Shown here: piece after piece, positions 55,848-64,000 of the stretch | How the letters are laid out: each line of letters starts with the position of its first letter | Numbering within the stretch: the stretch's first letter is position 1 | Assembly (NCBI GenBank): GCA_026225945.1 | Contig: JAMJFZ010001226.1 | Location: 372,001-436,000, forward strand | DNA: 64,000 bases | DNA from: Cricetomys ansorgei | Lineage: Eukaryota > Chordata > Mammalia > Rodentia > Nesomyidae | Direction: 5' to 3' | Made by a program: the position numbers and the translations under genes | Notes under the pieces: model-generated | Databases searched by the model: none | What the model was told of the DNA's origin: nothing | What the model saw: the letters and a program-made list of their open reading frames with translations, nothing else

Positions 55848-58452
55848 ATGGGGGCTCTGGCCCCGCGCGCGCTGCTCCTGCTGCTGGCGGCCGCCCTGGG
55901 CCCGACCCGGACCCGCGCGGGTGAGTGCGGGCGGAGGGACACGGGCTCTGGGGAGGGCGGGCGGCTCCGGGGAAGCCGGGTCCCCATCGCCCATCCCGAC
56001 CTCCCGCCCTTCTCCCCGCGTCCCGAGCCCCGCGCCCGCTCCCCTCCCGGCCCGCGCACCCCCGGGGTCCCGGGAGGAGGTCGGGGTCTCACCGCGCGCC
56101 GCCCCCAGGCGCACACTCGCTGCGGTATTTCTCCACCGCCGTGTCCCGGCCCGGCCTCGGGGAGCCCCGGTTCATCTCCATTGGCTACGTGGACGGCACG
56201 GAGTTCATGCGCTTCGACAGCGACGCGGAGACCCCGAGGGCTGAGCCGCGCGCGGCGTGGATGGAGCGGGAGGGGCCGGAGTATTGGGAGAGGAACACAC
56301 AGATCGCCAAAAACAACGAGCAGAGATTCCGAGGGAGCCTGCGGACCCTGCTCGGCTACTACAACCAGAGCCACGACCGTGAGTGACCACGGGTCGGAGG
56401 TCACGACCCTCCGCATCCCACGACCGGCCAGAGTCGCCCGGGTCCCAGGTTCTGGGATGGGGAGAGGAGAGCCCAACCGGAAGGGTTTCCCTTTCGTTCA
56501 GAGGAGACTCAGTGGGCGGGGCGGGGCGGTAGCCCTGCTGACCGCGGGCGTGGCCGCAGGCTCTCGCACCTACCAGTTGATGTATGGCTGTGACATGGGG
56601 CCGGACGGGCGCCTCCTTCGTGGGTACGGTCAGGGCGCCTACGATGGCCGCGATTACATCGCCCTGAACGACGACCTGACCACGTGGACGGCGGCGGACA
56701 CAGCGGCGAAGATCACCAGGGACAAGTGGGAGCGGGATGGTGTTGCAGAAAGATTCAGGGCCTACCTGGAGGGTCGGTGCCTGGAGTGGCTCAGCAGGCA
56801 CTTGGAAAACGGGAAGGAGGCCTTGCAGCGAACAGGTGAGAGGGGCCCGGCTTCTCCTCCTCTGCCCTCCGGCTGGACTCAGTCCTGAGGGAGAAGAGAC
56901 CCATCAGCTGGGTCATGCCCCTGCCTCCGAAGGGGAAACAGTGTCCCTGGGTCTCCTGATCAGCATCACAGAGACTGCACTGACTCTCCCAGGGCTCAGC
57001 CTTCTCCCTGCACAGTTCAGATCTATCTCAGGAGGGAGGGAGAGAAGGTCCCCACAGAACCAGCAGGTTCAGTCTGCAGACCTCTCTCAGCCATGGCCTC
57101 TCCCAGGCTGGGTCCTCTGCCCCATACACTGTCTGTGCAAACTCAGTCCTGTCATGCTGAGTGTGTCAGACCTCACATCAGGACCGGAAGTCTCCTTCAC
57201 CTCATGGGAAAAATGGACTCCATGTCCATAGGCTGGTTCCCCCAGTTTCTGTAAATTTCCAAACAGTTATCCTCCCAGACTCCTGTGTATGAGGCTTGCA
57301 TCCCTACCACACCCCAATCTAACTATTTACAGAATGGTCACAAGGGTACTTATAGGGTACCCTGAACGAACTAATTCTATAACTTCCCAATTCTTCCACA
57401 CAGATCCCCCAAAGGCCCATGTGACCAGTCATCCTGGACCACAAGGGAGAGTCACCCTGAGGTGCTGGGCCCTGGGCTTCTACCCGGCCCTCATTTCCCT
57501 GACCTGGCTGAGGGAGCAGGAGGAACAGACTCAAGACATGGAGCTGGTGGAGACCAGGCCTGCAGGGGATGGAACCTTCCAGAAGTGGGCAGCTCTGGTG
57601 GTGCCTTCTGGGGAGGAGCAGAGATACACATGCCATGTGCAGCATGAGGGGCTGCCTGAGCCCCTCACCCTGAGATGGGGTAAGGAGGGTGTGGGTGCAG
57701 AGCTGGGCTCAGGGAAAGCTGGAGCCTTCTGCAGACTGAGCAGGGTCAGGGCTGAGAGCTGGGGTCATGACCATCACCTTTCTTTCCCAGAGCCTCCTCA
57801 GTCCTCCATCCCCATTATGGCTGTCATTGCTGTCCTGGTTCTCCTTGGAGTTGTGATCACTGGAGCTGTGGTGGCCATTGTGATGAAGAGGAGGAGAAAC
57901 ACAGGTAGGAAAGGGCAGGGTCTGAGTTTCCTCTCAGCCCCTTTAGAAGTGAGCTCTGCCTCACAGATGGGAAACACTTCCACACACCCCTCAGTCTCCT
58001 GTCTCTAACCTGGTCTGCTGTCAGTTTTGGAAACTTCCTAGGGTCAAGGACTTCCCTTGTCTGTCACAGCCTTTCTTCTCACAGGTGGGAGAGGAGGAAG
58101 CTATGCTCCAGCTTCAGGTAAGTGTGGGGACAGTGTTGTCCCTGAGGCCATGGGGGTGAAGCTTAACATGATGAGGATCTCAGCCAGCCTCTAATTCCCC
58201 TGCAGCCAAATGTCTGGGAAACTTTATTTGTTGCTTACAATGAATTTTTTTTTTTTTTTACCCTAGGCAGTGACAGGAGCTCTGATGAGTCTCTCCCTGA
58301 TTGTAAAGGTAACCCTCTAGGGGCCTGATCTGGGGAGGGGAAAAGTGGACACGGTTGGGGTCTAGGGTCTCACAGAATCACCTTTAAGTGAGTGATGGGT
58401 TTGGGCAGGCTGTCCTCACAGTGACTGTTCACCACTTTGTTCCTTAGCATGA
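55848..58452 (+). CDS. MHC class I heavy chain, gene 4 (intact, 362 aa)
   Basis: Exons: 55848-55920, 56109-56378, 56560-56835, 57404-57679, 57791-57904, 58085-58117, 58267-58308, and 58448 to TGA 58450-58452. All introns have GT-AG ends and phases agree. The layout is signal peptide (24 residues), alpha 1, alpha 2, alpha 3, transmembrane helix and short tail. The alpha 2 and alpha 3 cysteines, the Asn86 sequon and the CD8-loop Gln-Asp pair are present. It shares with gene 3 the N-Q-S-H-D-R end of alpha 1, His171 and Arg163, but keeps Ala in the membrane helix. Exon 6 encodes Arg for the usual Lys (G-G-R-G-G). A 3' AATAAA is at 58809-58814. It lies directly downstream of ERV copy B, whose LTR has the same orientation and could supply an extra promoter. 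Confidence 0.94.
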
Positions 58453-58860
58453 AGACAGCTGCCTGGCATGGACAGGGAGACAGAAGATGTGTTCAGTTCT
58501 CTCCCGTGATGTCCAGAGTCCTCAGTTCTCATTAAGTGACAGTGTCTGAAGTTCCTGTGATCCTGTGTGCTCTATATGAAGAACTGGGGAGCCCAGCCAT
58601 CCCTGCACCCCAGGACCCTGTCCCTGCACTGCCCTGTGTTCCCTTCCACATCCAACCTTTCTGGTCCAGCCAGACAGGAGGGGACATCTCCATCCTGTCA
58701 GCTCCATGCTGCCCTGAGCTGCAGTTCTTGGCTTTCCCTACTGAAAATCAGAATCTGACTTTGAACTTGATTGTCATGTCCTTGCCCTGAGAGGTTGATT
58801 GGTGCATCAATAAAGCAGAGAATTCTTACAGTTTAGTGGAGGAAATAAATGGCAGCATGG
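58453..58860 (+). other. 3' UTR of class I gene 4
   Basis: Paralogous 3' UTR. The poly(A) signal is AATAAA at 58809-58814 where the other genes have ATTAAA; a second AATAAA follows at about 58844-58849. Confidence 0.75.
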
Positions 58861-59595
58861 AGAACATTCCAGAGTCTCTGTTGATTATTTTGAAGGTGTT
58901 TGGGGGACAGGAGAAGGCTGAGAGTGCAAAGTGTGAGCAGGGATGTGTCAAGGTGGAGCACAGTGCATTGAGGGGTTGGACGTGGTCGCTCCTCAGCTCT
59001 GTCACCTCCTGGCTGTGTTGTCCTGGTCACTGAGAAGAACCACATGCTGAGAGTCTGTGATCACAGGGACACAGGGACGGCCAGAGCCTTGTCCTGTCTC
59101 CAGGATTATGAGCAGCCAGGGCTGCTGTGACCGGTCAGCCTGGGCTCAGTCCTGGCTGTGGCTCTAACTGTCTCCTCTTGTCTTTGTAGTTGGTATTCAG
59201 GACTAACCCTGCTCTTGTCCCTGTGAGTGGTGCCTGTCTCTCTCCTTTGGGTCCCTGAGTGTGACAGCAGTAAGAAGTGTTTTTCTGTCCTTGTCCCCAA
59301 GACCCAACAAGGCCCTGCCCTCAGGAGAATGTGGGCTTCAGTGTCCTGAGCTCCTGCCTCCTTCCAGCTCCTCCCTGGAAGATGTCTCCTTCTTTCCCAT
59401 CTTGCAGCATCTGACCTCGGGTTGTAGGGTGGGCAGAGGACTCACAGGGTCTCCTCTTGAATCAGGACCTGTTCCATCTGTGCTCTGCCCAACCCCTCCC
59501 CATCCCTGGCTCTGGGAATCCTGGTGCTGCCCCCAGTGGTGACCAAGGATTTGCTAGCTGAGTCTAGGTTAGATTTATATTTATTTAGAATTGTG
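58861..59595. other. Duplicon 4 3' flank, no gene
   Basis: Shared with 11833-12576; the long minus-strand frame there is broken here. Confidence 0.6.
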
Positions 59596-59758
59596 ATCAT
59601 GGGCCAGGAGACAAGTTGGTGCTCTTGCAACAGTCGTGGTTCAGTTTCCAGCACTCACGTGGTGGATCCCAACCAATCCTAACTCCAGTTCCAGACGATC
59701 CAATTCCTCCATGGACACCAGGCAGGCACATGGTGCAAAATGTACAGGAGGACATCGA
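59596..59758 (+). repeat. B2-like SINE (duplicon 4)
   Basis: Paralogue of 12577-12737. Confidence 0.75.
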
Positions 59759-60116
59759 CATAAACTTATACATATGTATATTTACATATATATACGTATG
59801 TATGTGTATGTGTATATATAAACACATACTTATGTATATATTTGTATATGTATATATAAATACTTATGTATATGTGTGCATATATAAATATATATGTGTA
59901 TAATACATAGTATATGTAATAATATATGTGTATTATATATATACATTATTATTTGAATATGTATTTGTAGATATATATTTGTATATATGTATATGTATAT
60001 TATTAATACACACATAAATAATATATGTACATTTTATATAATATATATTATATGTAATATAGAAAAACATATATGTTTATATCGATGCCTTTTATAATAA
60101 TTATATATGTATTGAT

Positions 60117-60150
<34 letters not shown>
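59759..60150. repeat. (TA)n tract followed by (GA)n (duplicon 4)
   Basis: TA-rich to about 60118 and nearly identical to duplicon 3, then a GA run (60119-60149) shorter than in duplicon 3. Confidence 0.92.
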
Positions 60151-60152
<2 letters not shown>

Positions 60153-61544
60153 AGAGGAAGAGAGAGATTCTGGGAATACCAGAGATGGAATCTTCCTCTC
60201 CCCTCTGGGTTCCAGCCCCTGCAGGTTTCTCTTCCAGCTTTGTATTTCCAGTCAGGAGCTCAGGGAGCCTTAGCAGAGTCTCATGAGGTGACCAACAAGG
60301 TGATCATCTTGTCCCTATGCCCCCATCTTTATCTTGTGAAGGATCATGACTTCCAGTGCTCAGGCCTCTGCTAATATTCATACTCACTAAATGTTTGATG
60401 AGTGAATGAAAAAAAAAGACAGAGGATCCCAAGTCAAAGACAGAGAGGACGGTGGGGAGATGGGGCGGTGCTGAGGGAAAGCTCAGTGACTCTGACCTCA
60501 GTGTGGGAGGACCTGGAGCTGCAGGTGACACAGCAGCATTTGGCCTGAGGTGGTGTTAATAAAGGGAGCTTCTGTAGAAGAGGCGGGGTGATTGTAGCGA
60601 TTTTTCCTCTAGATTGAAGCACTCTGCTGAATCCAGGGGGCTGATGACCCGAGACACAAGAAGCTCCAGATTCATGGAGCTTACAGGATGTAGCAGGTCC
60701 TTCTCAGGGTTAAACCTGCTGCAGTTCCTAAGGGAGAAGAGACTGTTGGGTGTAGCTATAGGGAGCTGGGCAGGGGATGCTGGGATGCAGCTATAGGGAG
60801 CTGGGCAGAGGATGCTGGGATGCAGCTACACTGGGGTGGGCTCCTCTGTGATTATCCCTGACCCACCCACACTCCCATAGAGCAACCAATGAGCTCTGGG
60901 CTCATAGAGCTGGCCATAGATGGATGACTTCCCTGTCTTGATGTCTCTGTCTCTGTCTGGGCTGGAGGAAATTCCCCACCCCCTGGGGCAGGAGACACAG
61001 CAGTGACTATTGTAATCAGCCCACAGTGTCTGTTCCAGATGTGTGATGGGAGTTCAGTTTCTGAGACACACTAGGAAGTAATCCCTGTTGCTGGTCGCCC
61101 CGAGCAACGGCTATGTTGGGAAGATGCATGAGCTACAGTGTAAGGGGACAGTTAAGGAGGTGTTGATCAGGAGGTGGAGGGCTGTAGTGTGGATCAGTGC
61201 AGAGGCTTGTTAGTCTTCAGCCTCACTGAATCACTGGTGCTAGCCCAGGCCTAAAGCCTTCAGCCTCTGAGACCTACTGCTGACTGAGCCACTCCGACTC
61301 TAGTGGTTCAACTAACTCTTCTCCAAGCTGACATGTTCAAACTCTCCTTCTGAGCCAGCTTACTGTTTCTGACTGAGCTCTTCTGACTCTGGCCTATTCT
61401 GGCTGAACTGCTCTGCTGGGGTCAAAGTGACTCACTCTTCCTGATACTGACTTCTCTGCTGGGCTCTGCTGTGTCTCTGTGTGTCTCCCTGAGGTCTCTC
61501 TGCTCCATCCTGCCTCTGTAACTGACTCTCTTTTTGGGATGTCA
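60151..61544. other. Duplicon 4 intergenic flank, no gene
   Basis: Paralogue of 13079-14487. Nothing coding is supported. Confidence 0.6.
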
Positions 61545-61735
61545 GTGATTAAGAGAGCTGGCTGCTCTTCCACACAACCAGGTTCAGTTCTCAGCACCCA
61601 CATCGAGGATGTAACTCCAGTGCTTTCTTCAGGCCCATTTACACACACATACACACACACACACACATACATACATATATGCATACACACATACATACAA
61701 GCAAAACACTCATACACATAAAGATAAGCCTTTAA
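61545..61735 (+). repeat. B2-like SINE with (CA)n (duplicon 4)
   Basis: Paralogue of 14488-14700, with an internal deletion of about 20 bp near 61620 and CA runs at about 61641-61667. Confidence 0.8.
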
Positions 61736-61739
61736 AAGA

Positions 61740-61890
61740 TATCCAGTCCAGGCCTGGTGGTACCTGCCTTTAATCCCAGCAGTCCATACTAGGGAGGTAG
61801 AGGCTGGTGGACCTCTGTTAGTTTAGGCCAGCCTGATCTATATAACAAGTTCCCAGCCAGCCAGGGCTACCAACAGACTATCTCAAAAGA
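61740..61890 (+). repeat. B1 SINE (duplicon 4)
   Basis: Paralogue of 14712-14858. Confidence 0.85.
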
Positions 61891-61895
61891 TGGAT

Positions 61896-62450
61896 TCAAA
61901 TCCTCAGGCTGAGACAGCTCAGCGGCCATTTCCCTGAGTCCTGCACTCCTATCAGATGCTGCTGACGCCCCTGTGACCGTCCTGAGACCACAGTGTGAGG
62001 GCCGCTGTCCCGAGACACCCTGACGGGTTTACAAGTCAGAAGGCAGGAGAAGGCTATGAGGCAGAATAGACTACAAAGCCGGCCACACCCTGTCCATCCC
62101 GGAGTGCTCTCCAGCAACGGCAGACACCGGGGAATGGAGCAGGCGTGGGGTCGCACGTGAAGCAGAGGCAGGGGCTTTACACGCAACACGGGCCCGCGCA
62201 GTGCACAGGCGCAGTGCAGAGCTGGAGGCCTTTGGCTTTCAGGTTCTCAAGGCTCACCCCTTGGCATAGTGGCACCGAAAACTTAGCAACTGGCTTCAAT
62301 CCTGACCAGGGGACCTGAGTATAATCAGCATTTTCTACCTGTGGTGTGATGGAGCCGACCAGACACTAGAGGGCGCGCCCGGCTCGCGGGAGCCGCAATC
62401 CTCCAGGTAAGCCTCTTAAAGGTTGCTCAAATAGTCCTTTGCTAAACAAA
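61896..62450. other. CG-rich conserved block (duplicon 4)
   Basis: Paralogue of 14870-15420. The CTCF-like core is at 62364-62376. The 97-aa minus-strand frame is open at 61896-62189. Confidence 0.55.
62364..62376 (+). promoter_or_regulatory. CTCF-like core motif (duplicon 4)
   Basis: CACTAGAGGGCGC, same orientation as the others. Confidence 0.6.
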
Positions 62451-63184
62451 TTGAATTTATTTATCATGGCGATTATCTTACCCTTTCTATTTTAATTCAT
62501 TTTATGACTTTATGGACGTGGGTGTTTTGGCTTCATATAGTGACTGGTGCCCGTGGGAACCAGAAGGGCGAATGGGATCCCCTGGAACTGGAGCAAACTG
62601 GTGCTGAGACTCCAGTCCTCTCAAGAGCAGCCAGTGCTCCTACCCGCTGAGCATCTCTCCAGCGCTTCTGTTTCCTTTTATTTCCCAGGAGAGGGAGCTC
62701 TGAAAGAGGACCTCACCTTATCCCAGGCTGGCCGGGTTCACTATTTTGTCAGTAACAGCCATCAGCAGGGAGAAGGTGGGGGTGGGGTTCAGTCAAGTTA
62801 CCATGAAGAGCAACAGTTACAAAACGATTCACAGCTTAGATACAGCGTTAAGAAATAGTTACAGGCTTTAAGAAAACATTGACATTTTGGACCCCAAAGG
62901 AAAAAGTTTTCAAGCCAGATCCAACATCTCCAGTTTAATAAACTCTTACAGCCTGTATCTCCAGCCATAGGGACACCGATGCCCTCTTCTGGTCCCCTTG
63001 GGCACTGCACCCACGTGGGGCTGCCTGTCCCAGGCCAAGGGATGCAGGTAAGGGAGAACCCTCCAAATCCTTGGAATTGGTGAACACGTCACAGTACTGA
63101 GAGGCTGCAGTCACCACGTCCTGTGTGGAGAGATGATCTGAGACATTAACACTCTCTGCACAGCTTCCCTGGATAGAGAGGGAG
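62451..63184. other. Duplicon 4 flank with minus-strand B2 fragment
   Basis: Reverse B2 fragment at about 62590-62665, then shared unclassified sequence. Confidence 0.6.
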
Positions 63185-63937
63185 GAGCGTGTGCAGGATG
63201 TAAGGGAAGAGTCTGCACAGGGAAATGATCAGAGAAGGCAGTCCTTCTCAAAAGAGGTGTCTAATTGGGAATCCTCAATGTCACCTGAGGTGGAAGGAAA
63301 GCAGCTTAGGGCCACGAAATCACCTTCAGCATATGCAGTAGTGAGCCAGCATATTCCAGCTGATAGGGATAACCCCAGAGGTTACGATGGAATAAGATGG
63401 CGTCCGACAGAAATGAGTGACTTCAGGAGATTGGAGGAAGCTGTGGGGTTGTGAGGACGCACTCGCCCTGTGTAAAGCAGGTGTTGCATACCTGGGCGCT
63501 GCAGCACCAGATGGTCCCACTCCATTGGAAAGGGTTAATATCAGCTACACTAGAGGCAGGCTCTCAGCTTCAATGGTTAACCTGATGGAGAGAAGCAGCA
63601 GTCTGGATCAGCAGAACAGGACTAGAGGAATAAATATAACCCAAGATCAGCTCCTGGGTGAGGGTTGTGTGCTGAATTACAGGAACAGATTCAGTTTGAT
63701 GATGTGACCATAGAACACTGTCGTTAAGTAGCTTTGCAAGCTTGGGAAAAAGTAGAGGAGCCAGGAAAAAAATCCACCTCATTCATGAAGACCATACAAG
63801 GCTCAAGTGAACCCTTCACTGAGTTTCTGCAAAGATTAATCGTAGCAGAGAACAGAGCCATCTCAGACCCTGAACTGAGACAGGTGTTGACTGACACCAA
63901 GGCCTTGATCTGGAGAAAGCCAGCTCTTCTTCACTGA
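63185..63937 (+). pseudogene. Betaretrovirus/IAP-like gag remnant (duplicon 4)
   Basis: Same fragment as in the other duplicons. The C-terminal capsid part is open at 63734-63937 with S-E-P-F-T-E-F-L-Q-R-L and N-R-A-I-S-D-P-E. It continues about 40 bp further than the other copies (about 63890-63935) before rejoining the shared flank, so this copy keeps sequence deleted from the rest. Confidence 0.8.
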
Positions 63938-64000
63938 GCAGTCCCATGGAGAGGAGCCTTGGAGGAGTTACAGCCTCGGGCTATCAGCTACCACTTCCTC

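Noticed and set aside
55422..56888. 488-codon open frame across the gene 4 promoter and exons 1-3
   Set aside because: It reads through introns and the promoter in a GC-rich region. Class I splice sites and phases explain the coding sequence, and exons 1 and 2 are in other frames.

Overview
This window is mammalian nuclear DNA from a muroid rodent: it holds B1 and B2 SINEs, an MHC class I cluster of rodent type, and endogenous retroviruses (ERVs). The class I cytoplasmic tails end in the short Ser-Leu-Pro-(Gly/Asp)-Cys-Lys-Ala form that I recall from rat class I rather than the longer mouse tail. The proteins do not look like any mouse or rat allele I know, so a cricetid (vole, deer mouse or hamster type) is my guess. 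No non-MHC anchor gene is visible, so I cannot say which class I subregion this is.

The window is built from a tandem duplicon of about 9.4-9.5 kb, present four times on the + strand (about 8.05-17.5, 28.28-37.2, 37.2-46.63 and 55.03-64 kb). Each duplicon carries in order: class I promoter, eight-exon class I gene, 3' UTR, a B2 SINE running into a (TA)n tract, a second B2 with (CA)n, a B1, a CG-rich block with a CTCF-like motif, a decayed betaretrovirus-like gag fragment, and the upstream flank of the next gene. Gene 1 (8868-11433) is a pseudogene with two +1 frameshifts. Genes 2 (28537-31143), 3 (37898-40507) and 4 (55848-58452) are intact on inspection, with predicted products of 361, 362 and 362 aa.

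Two copies of one ERV lie directly upstream of genes 1 and 4: copy A (1-8046, 5' end outside the window) and copy B (46636-55026, both LTRs of 683 bp). Both have the same 3' junction in the same flanking sequence, and genes with no ERV preserve the empty site, so one insertion was later copied along with its neighbouring class I gene. The ERV has a primer-binding site matching serine tRNA, an ERV-L-like pol with a dUTPase downstream of integrase, and a degenerate env with a furin-type site and membrane anchor. Both copies are defective through frameshifts and stops, several of them shared.

Between duplicons 1 and 2 lies about 10 kb (17.7-27.6 kb) of non-paralogous DNA. It has many SINE fragments, a 41-43 bp minisatellite and no gene that I can support. 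At 17.53-17.73 kb it begins with an orphan piece of class I upstream flank, which suggests that a further class I copy was lost or displaced there.

The four class I genes are the functional content: they would encode heavy chains that pair with beta-2-microglobulin and present peptides to CD8 T cells. Their promoters differ at the kappa-B, ISRE and X2-like boxes, so expression probably differs between copies. The rest is duplication, SINE and ERV sequence.
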